From Pseudooceanicola pacificus (GTDB lineage Bacteria; Pseudomonadota; Alphaproteobacteria; Rhodobacterales; Rhodobacteraceae): a DNA stretch of 64,000 nucleotides. Both the position numbers and the translations under genes were made by a program. Location of the stretch: NCBI RefSeq assembly GCF_009789075.1, contig NZ_WNXQ01000002.1, positions 372,001 through 436,000 on the forward strand, given 5' to 3'. The first letter of the stretch is position 1. Each line of letters begins with the position of its first letter. The notes under the pieces are model-generated. The model worked only from the letters and a program-made list of their open reading frames with translations. It was not told the origin of the DNA and ran no database searches. Of this stretch, positions 26,478 to 35,492 are shown piece by piece.

Positions 26478-27571
26478 CCGTCCTCCATGTGCAGCAACAG
26501 GCCAAGGGCCAGCAGGATGGACGCGGCGGGCGGTGCCCAGGCGGCCAGCATGATGGGGATTTGCCCATTCTGACCAAGGATTTGCGCGAAGTTCCTGATG
26601 TAGTAAAGGGCAAATCCCAGCAAGATCGCCGTCAGCACCGCCACGCCGGTCCGTCCGAACCGCACATGGCGCATGGTGAAGGCGGCCGAGATCAGCACCA
26701 TGGCCACCATGAACAGCGGCTTGGACAGTTCCATCTGGTACCAGACCGCGTGGCGGCGGGCGGAAAAGCCCGCGGCTTCAAGCTGTTGGATGTAATCCGG
26801 CAGGTCCCAGAAGGAAATCGCCGAGGGCTTGCCGAAGGTGTCGCGGATCCGGCTTTCGGTCAGATCGGACGGCACCTCGTAGAATTCGAAGCGTTTCGAT
26901 TCCGCCTCGGCGTTCACATTGCGGCCCAGGGGCCAGACCTTGGCGTCCTTCAGCTGCCACGCGCCGTTGGCGATGGCGGCGCTGCGCGCCTCGATCCGCC
27001 GCACCGGTCCGGCGCCGGGGGCATAGGTCAGCAGCGTCAGGTCATAAAGCGTCGTCGCCTCGGCGTTCGAGCGCGCGGCGCGGATCACCGTCTGCCCCTC
27101 GCTGCCGCCCTGGCGCAGCCAGAGCCCCTCGGCGCTGATCGACAGGATCGAACCGCCCCCGGTGCGATAGCTTTCCGACAGTTCGGAATAGCGCTTGGTG
27201 GTGGCCGCCACGATGGGGTTGTAGATCGCCAGCGCCAGCGTGCCGATGATCAGCGCGACAAAGGCCGGCGCCACGAGGCTGCGCAGGGCCGAGCGCCCGG
27301 CCGCGCGGGTCACCACCAGTTCGGAGGTGCGCGACAGGCCCAGAAACAGCGTGGCGGTGGCCAGGATCATCACCAGCGGCATGAAGGTGTACAGCCCGTC
27401 CTGCACGTTCAGCAGCACCAGCACGACGATCTGGCCAAAGCTGACGTCGCTGTCGGTATAGCGGCGCAGCTGATCGACCAGGTCGATCAGCGACAGCAGC
27501 AGGAAGAACAGCAAGGTGATCGCGGCAAAGATCCGCAGGAACTTGCGGGCGAAATAGAGGTGCAGGATCAT
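26474..27571 (-). CDS. lptG: LPS export ABC transporter permease LptG
   Basis: A 365-residue permease of the YjgP/YjgQ family with six predicted helices (three near the N-terminus: about 12-35, 60-85, 95-118; three at the C-terminus) flanking a periplasmic jellyroll. It begins with ILHLYFARKFLRIFAAITLLFF and contains GLSRTSELVVTRAAGRS, the coupling region next to the ATPase LptB. The ATG at 27571 overlaps the lptF stop (ATGA). With LptF and LptB it extracts lipopolysaccharide from the inner membrane. Confidence 0.94.
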   Translation of the reverse strand: MILHLYFARKFLRIFAAITLLFFLLLSLIDLVDQLRRYTDSDVSFGQIVVLVLLNVQDGLYTFMPLVMILATATLFLGLSRTSELVVTRAAGRSALRSLVAPAFVALIIGTLALAIYNPIVAATTKRYSELSESYRTGGGSILSISAEGLWLRQGGSEGQTVIRAARSNAEATTLYDLTLLTYAPGAGPVRRIEARSAAIANGAWQLKDAKVWPLGRNVNAEAESKRFEFYEVPSDLTESRIRDTFGKPSAISFWDLPDYIQQLEAAGFSARRHAVWYQMELSKPLFMVAMVLISAAFTMRHVRFGRTGVAVLTAILLGFALYYIRNFAQILGQNGQIPIMLAAWAPPAASILLALGLLLHMEDG

Positions 27572-28731
27572 GTCGGCGTCACCTCGGCCCCGGTCTCGCC
27601 GCCGGGCGGGGCGACCCGCCGGGCGCGGCCGCTCCAGGCCAGCTGCGCCATCGAGATCCCCAGCCCCAGGACAATCGGCAGATAGATCAGCGGCCAGAGC
27701 CGGGCATCGTCGCGCACCGGGTCGACGATCACGCTTTCCACGATCTTGAGCAGCACCAGCAGCAGCACGGCGGCCACGACCTGCCGCCAGACCCCGAAGC
27801 GGCTGAACCCGCCCACCAGCAGGGTCGAGAACCCGATCAGCGCCGAGACCGCGCACATCAGCGCCTGCTGGAACCGGCCATGCAGCTCGTCGGCGATGCG
27901 CCCGGCGGACTGGCCGGAAATCCGCTCCACCTCGCCCGGCTGGGCCATCAGCATCCAGCTGGGCATGGCCCGCACATCCGGCCCGGGCGGCGAGCCGCTG
28001 CCCAGCATCGCGCTAAGATCATAGGCGAAGTCATTGAAATGCGTGGTGAAAAGGTGCTGCGTTTCGACCTGATAGCTTTGCGACAACCCGTCGATCATCA
28101 CCAGCTTGGGATCCGGGGGCTCGCCGGCCTCTTCATCCGCGCCGTTCACCAGATAGGCCTTGTCGGCGGTGAAGGTCTGCGGTTTCAGCGGGTTCGAGCG
28201 GTCCGACAGGAAGACGTCGTTCAGCGTCCCGTCAGTGTCGATCTGGCGGATGTAGAAGGTCACGCCGCTGGACGGATGGGTAAAGGTCCCCTCGACCAGC
28301 AGCTGCGCGGTGACATTCTCGGCCACCGCCTGTTCGCGCTGCTTGAGCTGCGCCAGCGACACCGGCACCAGCAGATGCGTCATCACCGACATCATCAGCC
28401 CGACCAGCAGGCCAAAGACCAGCACCGGCCGCGCCAGCCGCCAGGGCGAAAAGCCCGTGGCCTGCATCACCACCAGCTCGCTTTCGCTGCTCAGCCGGTT
28501 GGTGACATAGACGGCCGCGGCAAAACTGGCGATCGGCAGGATGGTGCGGATCACATTGGGCAGGGTCAGGGCCGAGAATTCAAGGAACAGCATCGCCGAC
28601 TGGCCGTCGCCGATGAGCCGGTCGAAAATGCGCACCGCGCCGTTGATCCAGAAGACGAGGACCAGCACGAGGGCGAAGAATCCGAACAGCACCATGAGTT
28701 GCGACAGCAGGTACCTGTCGAAGCGTGCCAA
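27568..28731 (-). CDS. lptF: LPS export ABC transporter permease LptF
   Basis: A 387-residue YjgP/YjgQ-family permease, partner of LptG. It has the typical start ARFDRYLLSQLMVLFGFFALVLVLVFW, the coupling segment RLSSESELVVMQATGFSPWRLARPVL and C-terminal helices. The start is a TTG at 28731 preceded by AGGGGGAC, because the first in-frame ATG lies inside the first helix. First gene of the lptF-lptG-lptD-surA-rsmA series, all overlapping or closely spaced, and divergent from pepA. Confidence 0.93.
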   Translation of the reverse strand: MARFDRYLLSQLMVLFGFFALVLVLVFWINGAVRIFDRLIGDGQSAMLFLEFSALTLPNVIRTILPIASFAAAVYVTNRLSSESELVVMQATGFSPWRLARPVLVFGLLVGLMMSVMTHLLVPVSLAQLKQREQAVAENVTAQLLVEGTFTHPSSGVTFYIRQIDTDGTLNDVFLSDRSNPLKPQTFTADKAYLVNGADEEAGEPPDPKLVMIDGLSQSYQVETQHLFTTHFNDFAYDLSAMLGSGSPPGPDVRAMPSWMLMAQPGEVERISGQSAGRIADELHGRFQQALMCAVSALIGFSTLLVGGFSRFGVWRQVVAAVLLLVLLKIVESVIVDPVRDDARLWPLIYLPIVLGLGISMAQLAWSGRARRVAPPGGETGAEVTPT

Positions 28732-28886
28732 GAAGTCGTCCCCCTGCTGCAGTCCCGGTCTGCCCCGGGACCGCGTTTCGCGCCAGTGTTACAGGAATTG
28801 AAACCGGTGGAAAACTCCTATCTGGTCAAAGCCATGACCCGGCGGTAGCGTTCCGCCGACCTCTTCAGCAAGTACGGAGCACGCCA

Positions 28887-30359
28887 GTGACCGACCCGGT
28901 TTCCATCTCATTCCAGGCCACCGACCTCGACGCCATCGCCGAGGCCCAGGGCATTGTCGCCGTCCTCGTCGAGGCGGGCGGCAAGCTCGATCCGGCGGGA
29001 CGGCGGGTGAACAAGCTGACCCGCGGTGCGCTGGAACGGCTGGTGCAGGGTGCGGCCTTTGGCGCCAAGAAGCCGGGCGAGGGGATGACGCTGGCCTGTC
29101 CCGTGGGGATGAAGGCCGACGCGGTCCAGGTGATCGCCCTGCCGCGCGGCCCCTCGGTGGCCGAGGCGCGCCGCGCCGGTGCCACCTTCGCCAAGGTGCT
29201 GGGGACCGCGGGCGGGCTGCTGCTGGCCGGCAACACCCGCCGCGTCGCCGACATCGCCCTGGGCTGCGCCCTGCGCGGCTATGATTTCGACGCGCAACGG
29301 ACCAAGAAGGCCGACCCGCGCGGCGCCGTCACCGTGATGGCGACGAAGTTCGAGGACGCCGAGGCCGAAGCCGCCCCCCTGCTGGCCGTGGCGCAGGGCG
29401 TCTTCTTCACCCGCGACCTGGTGAACGAACCCGCCAACGTGCTGACCACCACCGAATTCGCCAACCGCCTCTCTGCCCTGGCCGATCTGGGGGTCGAGGT
29501 CGAGGTGCTGGAAGAGGACCGGCTGGAAGAGCTCGGCATGGGCTCGCTCCTCTGCGTGGGCCTCGGTTCCGCCAGCCCCTCCAAGGTCGTGGTGATGCAG
29601 TGGAAGGGCGGGGCCGAAGGCGAGGCCCCGCTGGCGCTGGTCGGCAAGGGCGTGGTCTTCGACACCGGGGGCATTTCCCTGAAACCCGCCGCCGGGATGG
29701 AGGATATGACCATGGACATGGGCGGCGCCGGCGTCGTCTCGGGCGTGATGAAGGGCCTGGCCCTGCGCAAGGCGCCCGCCAATGTCGTCGGTCTTGTCGG
29801 CCTGGTCGAGAACATGCCCTCGGACCGCGCCACCCGCCCCGGCGATGTGGTCAGGTCGATGAAGGGCGACACGATCGAGGTGATCAACACCGATGCCGAG
29901 GGGCGGCTCGTCCTGGCCGATGTGCTCTGGTACACGCAGGAGCGGTTCGCGCCCGCGGGCATCGTCGACCTCGCCACCCTGACCGGCGCGATGATCATCG
30001 CGCTCGGGCATGAAAATGCCGGCGCCTTCTCGAACAACGATGCCTTCTGCAATGCCTTCCTCAAGGCGGCCGAATCGGAATGCGAAGGCGCCTGGCGCCT
30101 GCCGATGGGTCAGGCCTATGACGATCAGCTGAAAAGCCGCATCGCCGACATGAAGAACGTCGGCGGCCGGCCCGGCGGCTCGATTACCGCCGCGCAGTTC
30201 CTGCGCCGGTTCGTCAAGGACGAGGTGCCCTGGATCCATCTCGACATCGCCGGGGTCGCCTCGCTGAAATCCGACTCGATGCTGGCGCCCAAGGGCGCGA
30301 CGGGCTGGGGCGTTCTGGCGCTCGACCGGCTGGTGCGCGACGGGTTCGAAAAGGGCTGA
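28887..30359 (+). CDS. pepA: Leucyl aminopeptidase (M17)
   Basis: A 490-residue M17 aminopeptidase. The C-terminal catalytic domain shows LVGKGVVFDTGGISLKP and the family signature NTDAEGRL, which holds metal ligands for the two Mn/Zn ions; the Lys of KGVVFDTGG is part of the active site. It removes N-terminal residues from peptides and may also bind DNA, as in other bacteria. A GTG at 28887 follows CGGAGC at suitable spacing. It is divergent from lptF and followed by holC after four bases. Confidence 0.95.
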   Translation: MTDPVSISFQATDLDAIAEAQGIVAVLVEAGGKLDPAGRRVNKLTRGALERLVQGAAFGAKKPGEGMTLACPVGMKADAVQVIALPRGPSVAEARRAGATFAKVLGTAGGLLLAGNTRRVADIALGCALRGYDFDAQRTKKADPRGAVTVMATKFEDAEAEAAPLLAVAQGVFFTRDLVNEPANVLTTTEFANRLSALADLGVEVEVLEEDRLEELGMGSLLCVGLGSASPSKVVVMQWKGGAEGEAPLALVGKGVVFDTGGISLKPAAGMEDMTMDMGGAGVVSGVMKGLALRKAPANVVGLVGLVENMPSDRATRPGDVVRSMKGDTIEVINTDAEGRLVLADVLWYTQERFAPAGIVDLATLTGAMIIALGHENAGAFSNNDAFCNAFLKAAESECEGAWRLPMGQAYDDQLKSRIADMKNVGGRPGGSITAAQFLRRFVKDEVPWIHLDIAGVASLKSDSMLAPKGATGWGVLALDRLVRDGFEKG

Positions 30360-30363
30360 TCCC

Positions 30364-30831
30364 GTGGGCGCTGCCTATTTCTACCACCTGACGCGGCAGC
30401 CGCTGGAACAGGCCCTGCCGCGCCTGCTGGAGCTGTCGCTGGCCCGCGGCTGGCGCGTCGCCCTGCGCGGCCGCCAGGACCGGCGGATGGACTGGCTGGA
30501 CCAGAAGCTCTGGCTGGGCGACGACCAGGGCTTCCTGCCGCATGGCCTCGCCGGCGGTCCCCATGACGCGCTGCAGCCCGTGCTGCTGACCACAACCCCC
30601 GACCGTCCCAACGCCGCCGCCTGCGTGATGAGCGTGGACGGCGCCGAGATCACCCCCGACGAGGTCCGCAGCCTCGAACGCTGCTGCATCCTCTTCGACG
30701 GCGGCGATGCCACCGCGCTCGAACGCGCCCGCGCCCAATGGCGCGACCTGACAGCCGCCGGCTGCGCCGCGCAATACTGGTCCGACGAGTCCGGCAGCTG
30801 GCAAAAGAAATCCGAACGCCCGCAATCCTGA
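30364..30831 (+). CDS. holC: DNA polymerase III subunit chi
   Basis: A 155-residue HolC-like protein: it begins with AAYFYHLTRQPLEQALPRLLELSLARGWRVAL and contains DQKLWLGDDQGFLPHGLAGG, typical of the chi subunit that links the clamp loader to SSB. The GTG start lies four bases after the pepA stop; the pepA-holC pair is conserved in alphaproteobacteria. Confidence 0.92.
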   Translation: MGAAYFYHLTRQPLEQALPRLLELSLARGWRVALRGRQDRRMDWLDQKLWLGDDQGFLPHGLAGGPHDALQPVLLTTTPDRPNAAACVMSVDGAEITPDEVRSLERCCILFDGGDATALERARAQWRDLTAAGCAAQYWSDESGSWQKKSERPQS

Positions 30832-30862
30832 CACCCCGGCCCCGCCAGGCGCACCCCGCCTG

Positions 30863-30940
30863 CTTCCTCTGGCCGGAAATATCCTCGGGGGGTGAATTGC
30901 GCCGCAGGCGCAAGAGGGGGGCGGACAGCCCCCCTTTCCC
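30863..30940. repeat. Dispersed repeat, copy 1
   Basis: CTTCCTCTGGCCGGAAATAT followed by CCTCGGGGGG, a GCGCCGCAGGCGC-type stem and a GGGGGGC...GCCCCCC hairpin. A second copy lies inverted at 36513-36579 with the same core. The element occurs between holC and the GlxA regulator. Confidence 0.75.
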
Positions 30941-30986
30941 CGGCCGGGGCGCGCCCCGCGCCCGGCCACCCCTCAGCGCCGCGAGA

Positions 30987-32006
30987 TCAGATCGACAACC
31001 GCGCCGCGTGGCTCCCGCGCTCGCGATAGGGCGTCGTCTCGTAATGCGCCCGGTAACATTTCGAGAAATGCGAGGGCGAGGCAAACCCGCAGGCCAGCGC
31101 CACGTTGATCACCGACATGTCGGTCTGCATCAGCAGGTTGCGCGCCTTCTGCAGCCGCAGTTCCATGTAATACCGCTTGGGCGACCGGTTCAGGTAGCGC
31201 CGGAACAGCCGTTCCAGCTGCCGGGTCGACATGCCCACGTCCTTGGCCAGGATCGAGGGGCTGATCGGCTCCTCGATATGGCTTTCCATCTTGTGGATCA
31301 CCTGGCTCAGCTTGGGATGGCGCACGCCGATGCGGGTCGGCACCGACAGCCGCTGCGTGTCCTGGTCGGTGCGGATCGAGGAATAGATCAGCTGATCCGC
31401 CACCAGATTCGCCAGATCCTCGCCGTTGTGATCCGCGATCAGCTTCAGCATCAGGTCGATGGAGGAGGTTCCCCCGGCGGTGGTCAGGCGCGGGCCGTCG
31501 ACCACGAAGACCGACTTGGTCAGGTTCACCTCCTCGAATTCCTCCGAAAAGCTGTCCTGGTTTTCCCAGTGGATCGTCGCGCGCTTGCCATCCAGCAGCC
31601 CGGCCTTGGCCAGCACATAGGCGGCAGTGCAGAGCCCGCCGACCGTCAGCCCCTTGCGCGCCTCGCGCCGCACCCAGTTCAGCAATCTGCGCGAGGTTTC
31701 GTCCTGCACCGCGATGCCCGCGCAGAGCAGCACGGTATCCTCGCGCGACAGCTCGCCCAGCGGGCCGTCCACGGCAAAGGTCGTCCCGGCCGAGCACGAG
31801 ACCATCTCGCCATCCTCGCTGGTCAGGGTCCATTCATAGAGCGGCAGGCCCGACATCCGGTTCGCGATGCGCAGGCATTCCATCGCCGAGGCAAAGGACA
31901 GCAGCGAGAAATTGTTCAGCAGGACAAAGACGAAACGTCGGGTTTTGGGCGCCGCGGCCGGGGCGGCGAGGGGGCTTTTGCGGTCGGTCGTTCTGGTACT
32001 GGGCAT
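30987..32006 (-). CDS. GlxA-family (DJ-1/PfpI-like + AraC HTH) transcriptional regulator
   Basis: A 339-residue regulator with an N-terminal class I glutamine amidotransferase-like domain (FVFVLLNNFSLLSFASAMECLRIANRMSG, GGLCTAAYVLAKAGLLDGKRATIHWE) and a C-terminal double AraC helix-turn-helix (LAKDVGMSTRQLERLFRRYL and VALACGFASPSHFSKCYRAHY). This architecture is shared with GbdR and CdhR, which sense quaternary amines. The start is taken at 32006; an ATG at 32096 would add 30 residues and has an AGGAGA site too close to it. Divergent from the DAHP synthase gene, but control of aromatic biosynthesis is not implied by the family. Confidence 0.88.
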   Translation of the reverse strand: MPSTRTTDRKSPLAAPAAAPKTRRFVFVLLNNFSLLSFASAMECLRIANRMSGLPLYEWTLTSEDGEMVSCSAGTTFAVDGPLGELSREDTVLLCAGIAVQDETSRRLLNWVRREARKGLTVGGLCTAAYVLAKAGLLDGKRATIHWENQDSFSEEFEEVNLTKSVFVVDGPRLTTAGGTSSIDLMLKLIADHNGEDLANLVADQLIYSSIRTDQDTQRLSVPTRIGVRHPKLSQVIHKMESHIEEPISPSILAKDVGMSTRQLERLFRRYLNRSPKRYYMELRLQKARNLLMQTDMSVINVALACGFASPSHFSKCYRAHYETTPYRERGSHAARLSI

Positions 32007-32168
32007 GAGGAACCGTGCGATAGGGGTCTGGCGGCCATGTTTCCAAGGGGTTTGAAGCAACAGGACAGAAGCCGTTAGCGCCGTCAAGTGTCGCATTTCT
32101 CCTGTGGCCATATCGGCGGACGATTTGTATAAGGCACGCCTCACACCCAGCGAGTGGAGTAGGAGACG

Positions 32169-33545
32169 ATGGGCAATTGGCAGAAATCCGGCTGGCGCGC
32201 GAAACCGCGGATCCAGATGCCGGACTATACCGACGCCGCCGCCCTGGCGGAGGTCGAGGCGAAACTCTCGAAATACCCGCCGCTCGTCTTTGCGGGCGAA
32301 GCGCGGCGGCTCAAGGCAGCCCTGGGGCAGGCGTCCCGTGGCGAGGCCTTTCTGCTGCAGGGCGGCGACTGCGCCGAGAGCTTCGACCAGTTCAGCGCGG
32401 ATGCGATCCGCGACACCTTCAAGGTGATGCTCCAGATGGCGATGGTGCTGACCTTCGGCGCCAAGGTCCCGGTGATCAAGGTCGGCCGCATGGCGGGCCA
32501 GTTCGCCAAGCCCCGGTCCGCCCCGACCGAGGTGATCGACGGCGTGGAACTGCCCAGCTATCGCGGCGATATCGTCAACGACCTGGGCTTCACGCCCGAG
32601 GCGCGGATCCCCGATCCCTCGCGGATGTTGCAGGCCTATACCCAGTCCGCCGCCACGCTGAACCTGCTGCGGGCCTTTTCGACCGGGGGCTATGCGGATG
32701 TGAACGAGGTCCATCGCTGGATCCTCGGCTTCACCGAAAGTGACGAGGCCGAACGCTTCCGCGACATGGCGAATCGCATCACCGACGCGCTGGATTTCAT
32801 CCGCGCGGCCGGTGTCAGCGCCGAGCGGCAGCACACGCTGCGGCAGGTGGATTTCTACACCTCGCACGAGGCGCTGCTGCTGGAATACGAAGAGGCGCTG
32901 ACCCGCGTCGATTCGACCACCGGCCAGTGGCTGGCGGGGTCGGGTCACATGATCTGGATCGGCGACCGCACGCGGCAGCCGGACGGCGCGCATGTGGAAT
33001 TCTGTTCGGGCGTGCAGAACCCGATCGGCCTGAAATGCGGCCCCTCGATGGAGGTGTCGGATCTCAAGAAGCTGATGGCCAAGCTGAACCCGCGCAACGA
33101 GGCCGGGCGCCTGACGCTGATCGCCCGGTTCGGCGCCGGCAAGGTCGGCGAGCACCTGCCGCGCCTGATCCGCGCGGTCGAACAGGAGGGCGCCAAGGTC
33201 ACCTGGGTCTGCGACCCGATGCATGGCAACACGATCAAGTCGAATTCGGGCTACAAGACCCGCCCCTTCGACAGCGTGCTGCGCGAGGTGCAGGAGTTCT
33301 TTGCCATCCACCGGGCCGAGGGCACGGTCCCCGGCGGGGTGCATTTCGAGATGACCGGCCTGGACGTGACCGAATGTGTCGGCGGCGTCATGGCTGTCAG
33401 CTATGAGGACCTGTCGGATCGGTATCACACCGCCTGCGACCCGCGCCTGAACGCGTCGCAGTCGCTGGAACTGGCCTTCCTGGTGGCCGAGGAACTGACC
33501 GAGATGCGCCGCCTGGGCCAGGTGAAACCCGCCGCGGTGATCTGA
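32169..33545 (+). CDS. Class II 3-deoxy-7-phosphoheptulonate synthase
   Basis: A 458-residue class II (plant-like) DAHP synthase, first enzyme of the shikimate pathway: condenses erythrose 4-phosphate with phosphoenolpyruvate. Visible family segments are [14 protein letters not shown] (metal-binding Cys), [53 protein letters not shown] and [15 protein letters not shown]. The length matches the family. A strong terminator follows at 33592. Confidence 0.96.
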   Translation: MGNWQKSGWRAKPRIQMPDYTDAAALAEVEAKLSKYPPLVFAGEARRLKAALGQASRGEAFLLQGGDCAESFDQFSADAIRDTFKVMLQMAMVLTFGAKVPVIKVGRMAGQFAKPRSAPTEVIDGVELPSYRGDIVNDLGFTPEARIPDPSRMLQAYTQSAATLNLLRAFSTGGYADVNEVHRWILGFTESDEAERFRDMANRITDALDFIRAAGVSAERQHTLRQVDFYTSHEALLLEYEEALTRVDSTTGQWLAGSGHMIWIGDRTRQPDGAHVEFCSGVQNPIGLKCGPSMEVSDLKKLMAKLNPRNEAGRLTLIARFGAGKVGEHLPRLIRAVEQEGAKVTWVCDPMHGNTIKSNSGYKTRPFDSVLREVQEFFAIHRAEGTVPGGVHFEMTGLDVTECVGGVMAVSYEDLSDRYHTACDPRLNASQSLELAFLVAEELTEMRRLGQVKPAAVI

Positions 33546-33591
33546 GCACAGCGCAACGTCATGCGCGCCGGCCCTGCGCCGGCGCCTCACC

Positions 33592-33623
33592 GGGCGGCGG
33601 GCCATCCCGCCGCCCGTTTTGCT
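33592..33623 (+). terminator. Rho-independent terminator after DAHP synthase
   Basis: Perfect 10-base stem GGGCGGCGGG / CCCGCCGCCC (33592-33601 with 33606-33615), loop CCAT, then GTTTTGCTT. Confidence 0.88.
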
Positions 33624-33822
33624 TGCGTACGGGCGGGCCCTTTAGCGGGGATCTCGCTTTCGTGTTCTGCGCCCGCGCCTTTCCGCCACCCCCGATCCCG
33701 GTTTTCCGCGGTCCGCCGCCGGTGGCCCGGCGGTCCCGTGGACCGGGGGAACGGATGGCCGCGCCGCTGGTTCGCCTTCTGCCCGGCAGCTCCCGTGCCG
33801 GGGAATCGAGAGGAGAACCAAA

Positions 33823-34428
33823 ATGCAACTCAAGCATCACACCGCAATCGCCGCCCTGATGGCCGCCTTCATGGCCACCGGAGCCGTGGCGCAATCGGCC
33901 AACGCCAGTGCGACCGGGTCCGCCAATGCGACTGACAATTCCGGTGTGGCCGCAGGCGCCGGCAGCGAGATGGGCCAGTCCATGGACGGCACCGAACCGA
34001 AGCAGACCTATGGCCTGGGTTCGGGCACTTCGCAAACCGCGTCCGACACGGGCGGCGCGTCCATGAGCGACGGCGCGGACAACGGCATGGGCATGGCCTC
34101 GGCCGAGGGGGTCAAGTCCTACGGTGACCTCGTGTCCAGCCTGCGCAGCGATCAGACGGCAAATGCCGACCTGTCCGGCTTTGCCGAGGGGGACGAGATG
34201 ACAGTGGCCCGCCTGTCGGCCCTGCAGGGCGAGGCGGCCGATAATGCCGAGGGGCTGGACCAGGCCATCGCCGAGAACCAGGACAAGGTCGACGAGATGC
34301 GCGATTCCATCGCCGCCAATGCCGACCTGGTCGCGGCGCTGGATGCCGAAGGCTTCACCGCCGACCAGGTGGTCGCGGTGGACGAATCCGGCGGTGCGCT
34401 GACGGTCTATGTCGACGACACGATCTGA
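33823..34428 (+). CDS. Secreted low-complexity protein of unknown function
   Basis: A 201-residue protein with a clear signal peptide (residues 1-23, ending GAVAQ) followed by a Ser/Ala/Gly/Asn/Met-rich, probably disordered stretch (about 24-95) and a more ordered acidic part (96-201) with the helix-like AENQDKVDEMRDSIAANADLVAALDAEG. No named domain is recognised. GAGAGGAG lies a few bases before the ATG. Two strong GC hairpins lie just after the stop. Confidence 0.72.
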   Translation: MQLKHHTAIAALMAAFMATGAVAQSANASATGSANATDNSGVAAGAGSEMGQSMDGTEPKQTYGLGSGTSQTASDTGGASMSDGADNGMGMASAEGVKSYGDLVSSLRSDQTANADLSGFAEGDEMTVARLSALQGEAADNAEGLDQAIAENQDKVDEMRDSIAANADLVAALDAEGFTADQVVAVDESGGALTVYVDDTI

Positions 34429-34435
34429 GTGTTTG

Positions 34436-34505
34436 CCCGGGGGGCCGCGACGCATCATGCGGCCCCCCGGGCAGGGGCCCCGTACCGCCCGGTGCGGGGC
34501 CCTTG
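34436..34505 (+). terminator. Double hairpin after the secreted protein gene
   Basis: A perfect 13-base stem CCCGGGGGGCCGC / GCGGCCCCCCGGG (34436-34448 with 34459-34471) is followed by an 8-base stem GGGCCCCG / CGGGGCCC (34475-34482 with 34495-34502) and a short T-rich tail. It can also face the convergent PAS gene, so it may stop transcription from both sides. Confidence 0.65.
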
Positions 34506-34523
34506 TCCTGCCGTCCCGCGCGA

Positions 34524-35183
34524 TCAGTCCTCGGACCGGTGCACCAGACGCAGATGCGGGTGCGCGGCGGGCGCGGCGGGTTCGAACCTTGCGGCGTCCT
34601 CGGCCAGATCGCTCACCCGCAGCGCCTCCACCCGCGGTTCGACAGCTGCGCCGATCAACGGCCTGACCTCGCTCTGCTCCACCACGAACCGCCGCGGCGC
34701 GCGTCCGATGGCGCCCCGCGTCGACAGGCAGCCAAGCGCGCGCGAGATGTCGCCCAGATCGCTTTTCATCGGCAGCAGGATCATCCGGGCGTCGATGGCC
34801 GGCTTGCCGACCCCACGTTCCGCGCTCAGCGACAGTTCGGCTGTGGCGGGGCCGTCAAAGACCTGTTCCAGCACGTCGCTCGCCAGGTTCCGCGCGGCGG
34901 GGGTGAAGAACGAGGAAATCGGCATCCCCCGGACCTCCATCCCCATCAGGTCCGACAGGTGCGACCCGGCGATGCGCAGCCGCGCGATGCCCGGCGCGAT
35001 CCGTTCCAGGATAAAGGCATATTCCAGCGAGCGTTCGATCCCGCGCGGGTCGATCTCCGAGCGGCGCGGGACAAGGCGCCCGGCGCGCAGCGCCTGCCAA
35101 TAGCCCTCGACCTCGCGGATCGAGGGGTGGCGGTGATCGCTCATGAAAGCGGACATGTCGATGACGTTGCGATCTCGTTCCAT
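34524..35183 (-). CDS. PAS-domain protein (PAS_5/DUF1457 type)
   Basis: A 219-residue soluble protein with one PAS_5-like domain (residues about 20-140: REVEGYWQALRAGRLVPRRSEIDPRGIERSLEYAFILERI and RLRIAGSHLSDLMGMEVRGMPISSFF). No output domain is attached; the C-terminal 80 residues are Ala/Pro/Glu-rich. Members occur across alphaproteobacteria, often as small cell-cycle or polarity-related proteins. A TTAA-N7-TTGA sequence upstream (35296) resembles a CtrA site. Function unknown. Confidence 0.82.
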   Translation of the reverse strand: MERDRNVIDMSAFMSDHRHPSIREVEGYWQALRAGRLVPRRSEIDPRGIERSLEYAFILERIAPGIARLRIAGSHLSDLMGMEVRGMPISSFFTPAARNLASDVLEQVFDGPATAELSLSAERGVGKPAIDARMILLPMKSDLGDISRALGCLSTRGAIGRAPRRFVVEQSEVRPLIGAAVEPRVEALRVSDLAEDAARFEPAAPAAHPHLRLVHRSED

Positions 35184-35492
35184 TGTGGCAAGCTGTTCCG
35201 AACTGGCATTGGCATTCTACCCTCTCTCGTCAGCCCGGCATCCTGCGGACCCACCCAGTGTCACCATCGGGCCCGGCGTCAGCATCGGGTCATGATTAAC
35301 AGTAGGTTGAGAGAAGTTACTCGACCATTAACATGCCAGCTTTCGCGACAAATTTGGGAAAAATCCCCGGCAATGGTTAACCCGCCTCCGCTCCGCCGGG
35401 CCGCAGATTGCCGGCGGGCGCCGGGGCCGGGCGGCTTGCGAGGGGGCGCCGCTGCCCGTAAGTGTCCCCAAACCCTGACCGAGGAGCACGAG
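35184..35492. promoter_or_regulatory. Divergent spacer between the PAS gene and yicC
   Basis: A 309-base region with no gene. Its AT-richer part (35285-35390) holds TTAA-N7-TTGA at 35296-35310 and further TTAAC motifs near 35328 and 35377. The right side (35390-35490) is GC-rich and includes the yicC ribosome site GAGGAG. Confidence 0.45.
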
